Source: Bisbaumannia sp015645095 (lineage in GTDB: Bacteria > Pseudomonadota > Gammaproteobacteria > Pseudomonadales > Halomonadaceae). Taken from it: a stretch of DNA of 64,000 nt. The notes under the pieces were generated by a model. That model was not told the origin of the DNA and did not search any database. It saw nothing but the letters and a program-made list of their open reading frames with translations. Positions 36,582 through 45,870 of the stretch are shown piece by piece. Positions within the stretch are counted from its first letter, which is position 1. The number at the start of each line of letters is the position of its first letter. Location: the NCBI GenBank assembly GCA_036871055.1, contig CP141893.1, forward strand, positions 3,472,001 to 3,536,000. The letters run 5' to 3'. The translations under genes were made by a program, and so were the position numbers.

Positions 36582-37795
36582 GGAGCGACCTCCTCGGCCC
36601 GCTCCGGGGCCACGCTGGCCGGCAGGGGCGCGCCCGCCACCAGCGCCTCGATGGCCTCCGCGGCGCGACGGCTGGCGTCGCGCTGCAAGCCGGCATGCAT
36701 GGCGGCGAAACGCGCCTCCAGGGCGGCCCGCCCCGCGCCATCGTCGAGCACCGTGCCGAGTTCCGCGGAGATCGCCTCACTACTGGCGGCCTCCTGGATC
36801 AGCTCCGGCACCAGGGGCTCCCGGGCGATCAGGTTGGGCAGCGAGATCCACTCGGTCTTGACCAGGCGCTTGGCCAGCCAGTGGGTGGCCGGCGCCATCT
36901 TGTAGGCCACCAGCATGGGGCGATGGCAGAGCATCGCCTCCAGGGCCGCGGTGCCCGAAGCCAGCAGCACCGCATCGGCGGCCACCATGGCCTCCCGAGA
37001 GCGACCATCGAGCAGGTGGACGCGCCCGGCCAGCGCCGGGTGCGTCGCGAGCAGCGCCTCCAGCTGCTCGCGGCGACCCGGGGAGGCGGCGGGAATCACC
37101 ACGCAGAGCCTGGAGCGTTCGGTGCAGAGCCGCTCGGCGGCGGCCAGGAAGGTCTCGCCGAGAAAGCGCACCTCATTGGCCCGGGAGCCAGGCAGCAGGG
37201 CCAGCACCTCGGCATCCTCGGGAAGGCCGAGCTCGCGACGCGTGGCGACGCGGTCGGTCTCCAGGGGCAGTTCGTCGGCCAGCGGATGCCCGACGAAGGC
37301 CACCGGCACCCGGTGGTGGCGATAGAAGGCGGCCTCGAAGGGCAGGAAGGTGAGCATGGCATCGACGGACCGGGCGATGCCCTTGACCCGCCCCTGGCGC
37401 CAGGCCCAGACGGAGGGACTGACATAGTGGGCGGTGGTCAGGCCCGCCTCGCGGAGCCGGCGCTCCAGCCCCAGGTTGAAGTCCGGGGCATCGATGCCGA
37501 TGACGATATCCGGCTGCCAGGCCAAGGCATCCCGGTAGAGGGTACGCCGCACCCGCAGCAGCTCGGGCAGGTGCCTGAGCACCTCCACCAGGCCCATCAC
37601 CGAGAGAGTCTCCAGGGGGAAGCGGCTGTCGATGCCCCGCTCGAGCATGCGCGGGCCACCGATGCCGCGAAACTCGACGCCGGGGTGACGCGCTTCGAGC
37701 TCGCGCATCAGGCCGGCGCCGAGGATATCGCCGGAGAGCTCCCCCGCGACCAGGTAGACCCGTCGCAGGGGGGCTGCCCTAGCGGGTGATGCCAC
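36578..37795 (-). CDS. lpxB: Lipid-A-disaccharide synthase LpxB
   Basis: LpxB joins UDP-diacylglucosamine and lipid X into the lipid A disaccharide at the inner membrane. The protein shows VYLVAGELSGDILGAGLMREL, FRGIGGPRML, DAPDFNLGLERRLR, HYVSPSVWAWRQGRVKGI, VGHPLADELP, LLPGSRANEV and ASGTAALEAMLCHRPMLVAYK, the family landmarks. GTG 37795 with GAGG 8 bases upstream is taken as start (405 residues, 17-base overlap with lpxA). ATG 37828 would add 11 residues and lacks a clear ribosome-binding site. The protein is slightly longer than the E. coli enzyme at the C-terminus. Confidence 0.94.
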   Translation of the reverse strand: MASPARAAPLRRVYLVAGELSGDILGAGLMRELEARHPGVEFRGIGGPRMLERGIDSRFPLETLSVMGLVEVLRHLPELLRVRRTLYRDALAWQPDIVIGIDAPDFNLGLERRLREAGLTTAHYVSPSVWAWRQGRVKGIARSVDAMLTFLPFEAAFYRHHRVPVAFVGHPLADELPLETDRVATRRELGLPEDAEVLALLPGSRANEVRFLGETFLAAAERLCTERSRLCVVIPAASPGRREQLEALLATHPALAGRVHLLDGRSREAMVAADAVLLASGTAALEAMLCHRPMLVAYKMAPATHWLAKRLVKTEWISLPNLIAREPLVPELIQEAASSEAISAELGTVLDDGAGRAALEARFAAMHAGLQRDASRRAAEAIEALVAGAPLPASVAPERAEEVAP

Positions 37796-38546
37796 GGGTA
37801 GAGGCCTCGATGGAGGCGACGAAGGCATCGGTCTCGGCGAGCCGGAAGCGGCCGCGGATCTCGCCCAGGGCCTGCTCCACGGTGAGCCCCTGGCGGTAGA
37901 CCAGCTTGTAGGCCTCGCTCAGGGCCTTGATCGCCTCTGTGGAGAAGCCGCGGCGCTTGAGCCCCACCAGGTTGAGGCCATGGGGCTGGGCCGGGTTGCC
38001 ATTGATCATCACATAGGCGGGGACGTCCTTGGTGATGATGGAGCCGCCGCCGGCCATGGCGTGGGCGCCGAAATGGCAGAACTGGTGGATGGCGGAGAGG
38101 CCGCCCAGGATGGCGAAATCGCCCAGGTGAACATGACCGGCCAGGGTCACCTGGTTGGCCAGGATGCAGTCATTACCGATCACGCAGTCATGGCCCACAT
38201 GGGCATAGGCCATGAAGAGGTTGCGGGAACCGATGGTGGTAACGCCCCGGTCCTGGACGGTGCCACGATGCAGGGTGACGCCCTCGCGGATCACGTTGTC
38301 GTCGCCCATCTCCAGGCGCGTGGGCTCGCCGGCATACTTCTTGTCCTGGCAATCCTCGCCCACCGAGGCGAACTGGAAGATACGGGTCCGCTCGCCCAGC
38401 ACGGTGGGCCCCTTGATCACCACATGGGGACCGATGCGTGAGCCGGCACCGATCTCCACGTCGGGCCCGATCACGCTGAAGGGGCCCACCTCGACGTCCT
38501 CGGCCAGGCGCGCCTTGGGGTCAACGATGGCGGTGGGATGAATCAA
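37779..38546 (-). CDS. lpxA: UDP-N-acetylglucosamine acyltransferase LpxA
   Basis: LpxA transfers a hydroxyacyl chain to UDP-GlcNAc, the first step of lipid A synthesis. The 255-residue protein is a left-handed beta helix of hexapeptide repeats (IHPTAIVDPKARLAEDVEVGPFSVIGPDVEIGAGSRIGPHVVI), with the catalytic His in MAYAHVGHDCVIGND. A helical C-terminal domain starts near residue 190. It overlaps fabZ by 4 bases and lpxB by 17. Confidence 0.97.
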   Translation of the reverse strand: MIHPTAIVDPKARLAEDVEVGPFSVIGPDVEIGAGSRIGPHVVIKGPTVLGERTRIFQFASVGEDCQDKKYAGEPTRLEMGDDNVIREGVTLHRGTVQDRGVTTIGSRNLFMAYAHVGHDCVIGNDCILANQVTLAGHVHLGDFAILGGLSAIHQFCHFGAHAMAGGGSIITKDVPAYVMINGNPAQPHGLNLVGLKRRGFSTEAIKALSEAYKLVYRQGLTVEQALGEIRGRFRLAETDAFVASIEASTRGITR

Positions 38547-38986
38547 GCGACCTTCCTCTCGGCACAGATGATATCGGCTTCGCAGGCCAGCTCACCGTCG
38601 ACGGTGGCACGGCAGGCGAACTTCCAGATGCCGCGCTTCTCGCGCTCGACCCGCGCCTCCAGGCGCAATTGGTCACCGGGCATCACCGGGCGCTTGAAGC
38701 GGGCATTGTCGCTGCCCACCAGGTAATAGACGTAGCCATCGGCGGGGAGCTTGTTGACGGTCTTGAACCCCAAGATACCACAGGCCTGGGCCATGGCCTC
38801 GATGATCAGCACCCCGGGCATGATGGGGTGGTGGGGAAAGTGGCCATTGAAGAAGGGTTCGTTCACGCTGACGTTCTTGTAGGCAACGATGGATTGCCCC
38901 AGTTCCAGTTCCAGCACCCGATCCACCAGCAGGAAGGGGTAGCGGTGGGGCAGATAGTCACGAATTTCGTTGATGTCCATTACCAT
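38543..38986 (-). CDS. fabZ: 3-hydroxyacyl-ACP dehydratase FabZ
   Basis: FabZ dehydrates 3-hydroxyacyl-ACP in fatty acid elongation and competes with LpxA and LpxD for hydroxyacyl-ACP, which explains its place in the lipid A cluster. The 147-residue hot-dog-fold protein begins DINEIRDYLPHRYPFLLVDRV and has the catalytic His and Glu in FNGHFPHHPIMPGVLIIEAMAQ. ATG 38986 (with AGAGGT 6 bases upstream) is preferred to ATG 38980; longer starts add unconserved sequence. A terminator-like hairpin separates it from lpxD. Confidence 0.96.
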   Translation of the reverse strand: MVMDINEIRDYLPHRYPFLLVDRVLELELGQSIVAYKNVSVNEPFFNGHFPHHPIMPGVLIIEAMAQACGILGFKTVNKLPADGYVYYLVGSDNARFKRPVMPGDQLRLEARVEREKRGIWKFACRATVDGELACEADIICAERKVA

Positions 38987-39006
38987 CGAGGCACCTCTAG
39001 AAGACG

Positions 39007-39032
39007 AAAATGCTCGCCCGACGGGCGAGCAT
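39007..39032 (-). terminator. Hairpin with T-run between lpxD and fabZ
   Basis: On the minus strand ATGCTCGCCC-GTC-GGGCGAGCAT is a perfect 10-bp stem followed by TTTCGTCTT (stem 39010-39032). It lies inside a cluster expected to be cotranscribed, so it probably tunes the ratio of upstream to downstream genes, or fabZ-lpxA-lpxB have their own promoter here. Confidence 0.7.
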
Positions 39033-39095
39033 GGAGCGGCGCCGGGCGCCGGTTGACTGGCCAGGCGGTGAATTATACCCGCGCGAGCCCTGGGC

Positions 39096-40136
39096 TCAAC
39101 GCGATTGCTGGGCCTTCTCCAGCCGTGCCAGGCGTTTGGCCAGGGCATCGAGCTGCTTGAAGCGCACCGCATTCTTGCGCCACTGGGCGTTGCTCATGGC
39201 CCCGGTGCCGGAGGAGTAGACGCCGGGCTCATGGATGGAATTGGTGACCAGGCTCATGCCGGTCACCTGCACCCCGTCGCAGATCGTCAGGTGGCCGGAG
39301 AGGCCCACGCCGCCACCCAGCAGGCAGTGCTTGCCCACCTTGGTGGAGCCGGCGATGCCGACGCAGCCGGCCAGGGCGCTGTGATCGCCGATCTGCACGT
39401 TATGGGCGATCTGCACCTGGCTGTCGATCTTGACGTCGTTACCGATCAGGGTGTCCCCCAGGGCGCCGCGATCGATGCTGGAACAGCTGCCCACCTCCAC
39501 GTCATCGCCCAGCACCACCCCACCCAGCTGGGCGATCTTGTGCCACTGCCCGCCATCGTGGGCGAAACCGAAGCCGTCGCCACCGATCACGCAGCCGCTG
39601 TGAAGGATGGCCCGCTCGCCGATCACCACCCCGTGGCAGACGGTGACATTGGCATGCAGCCGGGAGCCGGCACCGATCTGGGTATCGGCGCCGATCACCG
39701 ACCCCGGCCCCACCACCACGCCATCGCCCAGGCTGACGCCGGCCTCGATCACCGCCTGGGGGCCGATCTCCACATCGCGCCCCAGCACCACGCCATCGGC
39801 CACCACGGCGGTGGGATGGATACCCGGGGCCTGGCGGCCCAGCAAGGGATCGAAGAGCCGTGACAGGGCCGCATAGCCCAGGTAGGGGTTCTCCAGGGTC
39901 AGGCAGGCAACGGGGCAGGCCTCGGCCTGGCCGGGGTGCAGCAACACCGCCGCCGCCCGGGTCTCGGGCAGGTACTTGAGGTAGGCGCGGTTGGCCAGGA
40001 AGGTGATGTCGTCGGGGCCGGCCTCGGAGAGGGTGGCCAGGCCGGAGACCCGACGCTGGCCGTCGCCGACCAGGGTCGCGCCGAGCCGCGCGGCCAATTC
40101 CTCCAGGGTGAAGGAGGGGGAGTGGGCGTGTGTCAT
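39096..40136 (-). CDS. lpxD: UDP-3-O-(3-hydroxyacyl)glucosamine N-acyltransferase LpxD
   Basis: LpxD adds the second hydroxyacyl chain in lipid A synthesis. The 346 residues have an N-terminal uridine-binding domain (FTLEELAARLGATLVGDG... ITFLANRAYLKYL), a hexapeptide-repeat beta helix (IHPTAVVADGVVLGRDVEIGPQAVI) with the catalytic His in FGFAHDGGQWHKI and a C-terminal helix (KNAVRFKQLDALAKRLARLEK). It lies between skp and fabZ, as in most gammaproteobacteria. Confidence 0.97.
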   Translation of the reverse strand: MTHAHSPSFTLEELAARLGATLVGDGQRRVSGLATLSEAGPDDITFLANRAYLKYLPETRAAAVLLHPGQAEACPVACLTLENPYLGYAALSRLFDPLLGRQAPGIHPTAVVADGVVLGRDVEIGPQAVIEAGVSLGDGVVVGPGSVIGADTQIGAGSRLHANVTVCHGVVIGERAILHSGCVIGGDGFGFAHDGGQWHKIAQLGGVVLGDDVEVGSCSSIDRGALGDTLIGNDVKIDSQVQIAHNVQIGDHSALAGCVGIAGSTKVGKHCLLGGGVGLSGHLTICDGVQVTGMSLVTNSIHEPGVYSSGTGAMSNAQWRKNAVRFKQLDALAKRLARLEKAQQSR

Positions 40137-40183
40137 GGGCGCCTTTGCCGGTCAGGGGCCGGGAGCGGGCTCCCGGCGACTCA

Positions 40184-40690
40184 TCAGTTGAGGGTATTGA
40201 TGATCTGGGTCACCTCGGCGGTGACGTTACGCAGCTCCACCGAGCTGTGGATCACCCCTTCCGGGTCCACCAGCACCTCGATATTGTAGCGGCCGATCAC
40301 TTCATCCACGGCCTGCTCCAGCTTGGGCTCGGCCTGCTGCAGGAAGGTCTGCTCGGAGCGCATCTGGGCCTCGGCGATCTGCTGGCGCAGCTCCATGAAG
40401 CGCTGCTCCTTCTGCTGCCCCTCCTGCATCAGGGCATCGCGCTCGGACTGGGACATCACGGCGCCGTCCTGCTGCAGTCGCTGCTGCAGCTGCTGCAGCT
40501 CCTCGCCCAGCCCCTGGGCCTCCTGCTGGGGCCCCTCGATCTGGCCACGCAGCTGGCTCATCTGGCGCTGGGCCTCGTCGGTCTCCATCAGCGCCTGACG
40601 CCAGTCCAGCAGCGCCACCTCGGCGGCCTGGGCCAGGCTGGCGGCCCCCATCAGGGCGGCGACACCGAGGGCAAGAGTCAATTTACGCAT
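40184..40690 (-). CDS. skp: Periplasmic chaperone Skp/OmpH
   Basis: Skp binds unfolded outer-membrane proteins in the periplasm and delivers them towards BamA. The 168-residue precursor has a signal peptide (MRKLTLALGVAALMGAASLAQAA, cleavage after AQA), then VALLDWRQALMETDEAQRQM. Long Gln/Glu-rich helices (about 35-120) would form the tentacles of the trimer. It lies between bamA and lpxD on the same strand. Confidence 0.93.
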   Translation of the reverse strand: MRKLTLALGVAALMGAASLAQAAEVALLDWRQALMETDEAQRQMSQLRGQIEGPQQEAQGLGEELQQLQQRLQQDGAVMSQSERDALMQEGQQKEQRFMELRQQIAEAQMRSEQTFLQQAEPKLEQAVDEVIGRYNIEVLVDPEGVIHSSVELRNVTAEVTQIINTLN

Positions 40691-40724
40691 AGGTCACACT
40701 CCTGTGATCCGAAGGGTTGGTGGC

Positions 40725-43061
40725 TCAGAAGGTCTGACCCAACGAGAACTGGAAGAATTGGGTATCGTCGCCGCTCTTGTCGTTGAGGGGCTCGGCGACG
40801 CTGAAGGTCAGCGGCCCCACCGGGGTCAGCCAGGAGAGCCCCACGCCGATGCTGTAGCGCAGCTCACCCAGGTCGACGCCGGACTCGCAGCGCGAGGTCT
40901 CACCCGCCGGCACATCGTAGCAGCTGGTCAGGAAGGTGTTACCCGCGTCCAGGAAGAAGCCGGTCTGCAGGGAGCGGCGATCCTCGATGAAAGGCAGCGG
41001 GAAGAGCAGCTCCGCCGAGCCCTCCACCAGGACGTTACCGCCCAGGGTGCGATCCCGGCCGCCGCTGGCGGGCGGCGTGGTACGCGGCCCCAGGGTGTTG
41101 CCGGTGAAGCCGCGCACCGAGCCCAGGCCCCCGGCGAAGAAGTTCTCGTAGAAGGGGTAGGGGTCATTGCCGATGCTGTCGGCATAGCCCAGGGTGGTCC
41201 CGAACTTCAGCGACCAGTCGTTGCCCATGGGGAAGAGCTGCTGGGCGCGGAAGCGCAGCTTGTAGTACTGGGCATCGCTGCCCGGCACCGCGGTCTCCAG
41301 CGACAGGCGCTGGTAGTTGCCGGCGGTGGGCATCACCCCGCGGTTGAGGTTGTTGCGCGTCCAGCTGGCGGTGAGCTTGAGGCTCTGGGCATCGGCGCCC
41401 TGGTCTTCCACGTACTGGCGGATCTCCAGGGCGGTGTCGTTGTAGGTCTTCACCGTCAGGTCTTCGAGGCTGGCCCCGAAGTTGAGCCGGGTGATCTCGT
41501 TGATCGGATAGCCGAAGTTGATCCCGCCACCGAAGGCGTCGGTGGAGTAGGTGGAGATATCCGAGTCTTCGTAGTCGGTCTCCCGGTAGAAGAGGTTATA
41601 GCCGCGGGAGATGCCGTCCAGGGTCCAGTAGGGGTTGGTGTAGCCAAAGTTGACCCCGGTGAAGGTGTCGCTGCGCTGGGCATTGAAGTTGACCCGGTTG
41701 CCGGTGCCCAGGAAGTTGCTCTGGGAGAGGCCGGCACCGTAGATCACCCCGGCGGTCTGGGAGAAGCCGATGCTCGCCGAGATGGAGCCGGAGGGCTGCT
41801 CCTCGACGCGATAGGTCACGTCCAGCTGATCCGGCTCGCCGGGCACCGGGCGGGTCTCCACCTCCACCTGGCGGAAGAAGCCCAGGCGCTCCAGGCGCTG
41901 GCGGGACTGGCTGATCGATTCGGTGGAGGCCGGTGCCCCCTCCAGCTGGATCATCTCGCGGCGCAGCACCTCGTCCTGGGTGGTGGTGTTGCCGACGAAG
42001 TCGATACGCCGCACATAGGCGCGCCGCCCGGGGTTGACTGCCAGCAGCAGGTCGACGGTCTCGCCGTCGTCACGCACCTGGGGGACCGGCTCGATCTCGG
42101 CGAAGGTGAAGCCCTCGGCGCCGAGGCGCGAGCGCAACGCCTCCACCGAGGCGGTCACATCGCTGCGCGAGAAGATCTCGCCGGGAGCCGCCGTCACCAG
42201 GGCCCGGGCCTCGCTGCGCGGGATGATCAGGTCGCCCTCGAAGCGAATGTCGCCGAGACGATACTGGCGCCCCTCGTCGACATTGATGGTGATGAAGATC
42301 TGCGACTGGTCGGGGCTGATCGCCACCTGGGTGGAGGCGATGTCGAAGTTCACATAGCCGCGATCCAGGTAAAAGGTGCGCAACCGCTCCAGGTCACCGG
42401 CCAGGGCCTCCCGGGAGTACTCGTCCTTGGAGAACCAGCCGAAGACGCGCCCGGGACGGTCGCGCAGCTCGAAGACATCGCGCAGGGTGTCGTTGTCGAA
42501 GGCCTGGTTGCCGACGATATTGATCTGGCGGATCTTGGCCACCGCCCCCTCGTTGATATCGAGGCGGACGCGCACGCGGTTCTCGCCGACCTCCTCGACC
42601 CGGGTATCGATGCGCGCGCTGTAGCGGCCCTGGGCCTGGTAGAGCTGCTCGAGCTCCCGCTGCATTTCCTCCAGGGTGGAGAGCTGCAGCACCTGCCCCT
42701 CGGCGAGGCCGGCATCGCGTAGCCCGCTACGCAGGTCCTCCTCGCTGATGCGGGAGTTGCCGCTGATCTCGATGGCGGCGATAAAGGGTCGCTCGACCAC
42801 CTGGATGATCAATACCTCACCGTCCCGGGCCAGCTGAATATCCTCGAAGAGACCGGTGGCGAAGAGCTCGCGGGCCGCCTCGGCCAGCTCGCGCTCCTCG
42901 ATCCGTTCACCGGCGCCCACGGGGAAGGCATTGAAGACGGAGGCCGCAGGGACCCGCTGCAGGCCCTCCACGCGGATATCAGAGACATTGAAAGTGTCCG
43001 CCGAGGCCGACTGGGTGCCGGCCAGTAGCAGCGCTGCCAATCCGATGGTCTTGAGTTTCAT
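40725..43061 (-). CDS. bamA: Outer-membrane protein assembly factor BamA
   Basis: BamA is the beta-barrel core of the BAM complex. The 778-residue precursor has a signal peptide ending SASA (about 1-21), five POTRA domains (about 22-425, first FNVSDIRVEGLQRVPAASVFNAFPV) and a 16-strand barrel. The barrel contains the loop-6 motif VRGF (LGSVRGFTGNTLGPR) and ends in an aromatic residue (FQFSLGQTF), the outer-membrane insertion signal. A sigma-70 promoter is visible upstream (43141-43168). Confidence 0.98.
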   Translation of the reverse strand: MKLKTIGLAALLLAGTQSASADTFNVSDIRVEGLQRVPAASVFNAFPVGAGERIEERELAEAARELFATGLFEDIQLARDGEVLIIQVVERPFIAAIEISGNSRISEEDLRSGLRDAGLAEGQVLQLSTLEEMQRELEQLYQAQGRYSARIDTRVEEVGENRVRVRLDINEGAVAKIRQINIVGNQAFDNDTLRDVFELRDRPGRVFGWFSKDEYSREALAGDLERLRTFYLDRGYVNFDIASTQVAISPDQSQIFITINVDEGRQYRLGDIRFEGDLIIPRSEARALVTAAPGEIFSRSDVTASVEALRSRLGAEGFTFAEIEPVPQVRDDGETVDLLLAVNPGRRAYVRRIDFVGNTTTQDEVLRREMIQLEGAPASTESISQSRQRLERLGFFRQVEVETRPVPGEPDQLDVTYRVEEQPSGSISASIGFSQTAGVIYGAGLSQSNFLGTGNRVNFNAQRSDTFTGVNFGYTNPYWTLDGISRGYNLFYRETDYEDSDISTYSTDAFGGGINFGYPINEITRLNFGASLEDLTVKTYNDTALEIRQYVEDQGADAQSLKLTASWTRNNLNRGVMPTAGNYQRLSLETAVPGSDAQYYKLRFRAQQLFPMGNDWSLKFGTTLGYADSIGNDPYPFYENFFAGGLGSVRGFTGNTLGPRTTPPASGGRDRTLGGNVLVEGSAELLFPLPFIEDRRSLQTGFFLDAGNTFLTSCYDVPAGETSRCESGVDLGELRYSIGVGLSWLTPVGPLTFSVAEPLNDKSGDDTQFFQFSLGQTF

Positions 43062-43140
43062 TCAGTCGCTTCGCTCGCGTTGGTCTGCCCATCGAGATCC
43101 CGTGCTTCCCTGCAGGAGGAACGGTGTTCGAAATAGGCAC

Positions 43141-43168
43141 CTTATACATTTGTGCGGGTAACTGACAA
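43141..43168 (-). promoter_or_regulatory. Sigma-70 promoter of bamA
   Basis: On the minus strand TTGTCA (43168-43163) and TATAAG (43146-43141) each match 5 of 6 consensus bases with a 16-bp spacer. Transcription would start near 43134, about 70 bases before the bamA ATG. This gives bamA-skp-lpxD a promoter independent of rseP. No sigma-E-type GAACTT element was found in the spacer. Confidence 0.68.
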
Positions 43169-43305
43169 GGCCGAGGGGGAGATCCCCGGCCAACGCCGGG
43201 TCAGGCAACCGGCGCCATCCGCGTTTATCACCGCATTCGCCCGACAGGATAGCGCCCTCCGTGACGGATGCTGCCCGGGCTCGAGGCGCCGGTACCCTCC
43301 CTTCC

Positions 43306-44661
43306 CTACAGGCGCATCAGATCGAAATAGAGGGCCATGATCATCAGGCTACCCACCAGGGCCAGGCCGATCCGCAGGCCGATGGCCTGGGTCTTCTCGG
43401 AGACCGGCCGGCCGCGCAGTGCCTCGATGGCGTAGTAGACCAGGTGTCCCCCATCCAGCACCGGGATCGGCAGCAGGTTGAGGATCCCCAGGCTGATCGA
43501 AAGATAGGCCATGAAGCTGATAAAGCTCTCCAGGCCGGTCCGGGCCGTATCCCCCGCCACCCGGGCGATGGTGATGGGACCAGAGAGGTTGGAGGGCGAG
43601 ATCAGGCCCACCAGCATCTTGCGGATCGCATCCAGGGTCAGCAGCGACATCTCGCCGGTGCGCGACAGCGACTGCCCCAGGGCCGCCACCGGCCCGTAGC
43701 GCACCTCGCGGCGATACTCCTCGGGCCACTCCACCGGCGCCACCCCGGCGCCGATATAGCCGACGCTCGCCCCGGTCTCCAGCTCGTTGCGCCCCGGCAC
43801 CAGCGTCAGGGCCAGCCGCTCGTCGCCGCGCTGAACCTCCAGGGCCAGGGGCTCGCCGGGATGGGCCCGCACTACCTCGACGAAGTGCATCCAGTCATCG
43901 ATGGGCTGACCCTCGGCGCTGAGGATCCGGTCGCCGGGCGCGAGGCCGGCCAGGGCCGCCGCCTCACCCTCCAGCACCTGCCCCAGCTCGGCCGGGAAGG
44001 CCGGACGCCAGGGGGTGATACCCAGGCTCAGCAAGGGCTGGGGAGGATCCTGGCGCACCAGGTAGTTGCTCACCGGCAGGCCCCGCTCCCGGGTCGTCTC
44101 GCTGCCCTCGTCCCGGGTGGTGAAGCGCAGCTCGCCGTCATGGCCGATGGCCGCCACCAGCTTGAGGTTGACCTCGGCCCAGGAGCGCACCGGGTCGCCC
44201 TGGATGGCGACGATCTCCTGCCCCGGGGCCAGGCCACCCCGGGCCGCCGGCGAGTCGGGATCCACCGCCCCCACCACCGGTGCCACCGCGGTGGTCCCCA
44301 CCACGAAGAGCAGCCAGTAGGCGACGATAGCGAGCAGGAAGTTGGCCAGGGGGCCGGCGGCGACGATGGCGATCCGCGCCCAGACGGACTGGTTGTTGAA
44401 GGCCTGATGACGCTCGGCGGGATCCACGGGACCCTCCCGCTCGTCGAGCATCTTGACGTAGCCCCCCAGGGGAATGGCGGCCACGGCGAACTCGGTGCCG
44501 TGACGATCGGTGCGCGACCAGAGCGGCTTGCCGAAGCCCACCGAGAAGCGCAGCACCTTGACGCCACAGCGCTTGGCCACCCAGTAGTGACCATATTCAT
44601 GGAAGGTGATCAGCAGGCCCAGGACCACGATCACCGCCAGCACGTTCTGGATCACGCCCAT
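43306..44661 (-). CDS. rseP: Site-2 intramembrane protease RseP
   Basis: RseP cleaves anti-sigma factor RseA within the membrane in the envelope stress response and removes signal-peptide remnants. The 451-residue protein has the zinc motif HEYGH in LLITFHEYGHYWVAKRCGV near residue 22, two PDZ domains (about 115-310) and the C-terminal motif NLLPIPVLDGGHLVYY with the third metal ligand. Four membrane spans are expected. It starts 3 bases after the dxr stop and precedes bamA. Confidence 0.97.
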   Translation of the reverse strand: MGVIQNVLAVIVVLGLLITFHEYGHYWVAKRCGVKVLRFSVGFGKPLWSRTDRHGTEFAVAAIPLGGYVKMLDEREGPVDPAERHQAFNNQSVWARIAIVAAGPLANFLLAIVAYWLLFVVGTTAVAPVVGAVDPDSPAARGGLAPGQEIVAIQGDPVRSWAEVNLKLVAAIGHDGELRFTTRDEGSETTRERGLPVSNYLVRQDPPQPLLSLGITPWRPAFPAELGQVLEGEAAALAGLAPGDRILSAEGQPIDDWMHFVEVVRAHPGEPLALEVQRGDERLALTLVPGRNELETGASVGYIGAGVAPVEWPEEYRREVRYGPVAALGQSLSRTGEMSLLTLDAIRKMLVGLISPSNLSGPITIARVAGDTARTGLESFISFMAYLSISLGILNLLPIPVLDGGHLVYYAIEALRGRPVSEKTQAIGLRIGLALVGSLMIMALYFDLMRL

Positions 44662-44664
44662 CGT

Positions 44665-45870
44665 TTATCCTCCCCGCGGGAAACGCGCCATCAGGGCCTC
44701 GGCACGCCGCCGGGCCCGCTCATCCTCGGCCAGGATCGCTTCCAGGGCCCGGGCCGGCCGCACCTCGACCTCCTCCAGCACCGCCGCCACCAGGCGTGGA
44801 ATATCGGTGAAGCCGAGACGCCCCTCGAGGAAGGCATCCACCGCCACCTCGTTGGCGGCATTGAGCACCGCTGGCGCCGTGCCTCCGACTTCCATGGCCT
44901 GCCGTGCCAGGCGCAGGCAGGGAAAGGCCACCTCGTCCGGGGCCTGGAAGTCGAGGCGCGCCACCTGGAAGAGGTCCAGTGCCTCGACCCCGGCATCGAT
45001 GCGCTCCGGCCAGGCCAGGCCGTAGGCGATGGGCGTGCGCATGTCCGGGTTGCCCAGTTGCGCCAGGACCGAGCCGTCGCTGTAGGCCGCCATGGAGTGG
45101 ATCACGCTCTGGGGATGCACCACCACCTGAATCCGTTGCGGCGTGGTATCGAACAGCCAGCAGGCCTCGATCAGCTCCAGCCCCTTGTTCATCAGGGTGG
45201 CACTGTCCACGGAGATCTTCCGCCCCATGGACCAGTTGGGGTGGGCGCAGGCCTGCTCCGGGGTCACTCCGGCCAGCCGCTCGGCACTCCAGCCCCGGAA
45301 GGGACCACCGGAGGCGGTCAACAGCAACTGGGTGACACCATGCCGGCCCAGGCCGCCACGGTGCTCGCTCGGTAGACACTGGAAGATGGCATTGTGTTCG
45401 GAGTCGATGGGCAGCAGGGTCGCCCCATGGGCCGCCACCGCCTCCATGAACAGGGCCCCGGACATCACCAGGGCCTCCTTGTTGGCGAGCAGCACTCGCT
45501 TGCCGGCGCGCACCGCCGCCAGGGTCGGCAGCAGGCCGGCGGCCCCGACGATGGCCGCCATCACCACTGCCGACTCGCCGGCCTCGGCCACCTCGCACAG
45601 GGCCGCCTCGCCGGCGCGCACCTCGGTATCCAGGCCCGCCGCTGCCAGTTGCCGGCGCAGCCAGGCGGCATCCGCCTCGGCACCCAGCACCGCCACCGCC
45701 GGACGATGGCGCAGGCAGAGGGTCAGGAGGCCCTGGCGGTCGCGATGGGCGGTCAGGGCATGCACCCGGTAACGCTCGGGATGGCGAGCGATCACGTCCA
45801 GGGTGCTGGTACCGATGGAACCGGTGGCGCCCAGCACCGTGACGCCCCGGGGGGCAGCCGTCATAGCCAT
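44665..45870 (-). CDS. dxr: 1-deoxy-D-xylulose 5-phosphate reductoisomerase
   Basis: Dxr makes 2-C-methylerythritol 4-phosphate, the committed step of the MEP isoprenoid pathway, which feeds the undecaprenyl synthase gene nearby. The 401 residues show the NADPH motif VTVLGATGSIGTSTLDVI, LLANKEALVMSG, the metal-binding PIDSEHNAIFQ, SGGPFRG, HPNWSMGRKISVDSATLMNKGLE and VHPQSVIHSM. Met codons at 45870 and 45864 are both possible starts; the latter overlaps the cdsA stop. Confidence 0.97.
   Translation of the reverse strand: MAMTAAPRGVTVLGATGSIGTSTLDVIARHPERYRVHALTAHRDRQGLLTLCLRHRPAVAVLGAEADAAWLRRQLAAAGLDTEVRAGEAALCEVAEAGESAVVMAAIVGAAGLLPTLAAVRAGKRVLLANKEALVMSGALFMEAVAAHGATLLPIDSEHNAIFQCLPSEHRGGLGRHGVTQLLLTASGGPFRGWSAERLAGVTPEQACAHPNWSMGRKISVDSATLMNKGLELIEACWLFDTTPQRIQVVVHPQSVIHSMAAYSDGSVLAQLGNPDMRTPIAYGLAWPERIDAGVEALDLFQVARLDFQAPDEVAFPCLRLARQAMEVGGTAPAVLNAANEVAVDAFLEGRLGFTDIPRLVAAVLEEVEVRPARALEAILAEDERARRRAEALMARFPRGG

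Noticed and set aside
43147..43305. Sigma-E promoter for bamA-skp
   Set aside because: No GAACTT-type -35 with a TCTGA-type -10 was found; a good sigma-70 promoter explains the position.
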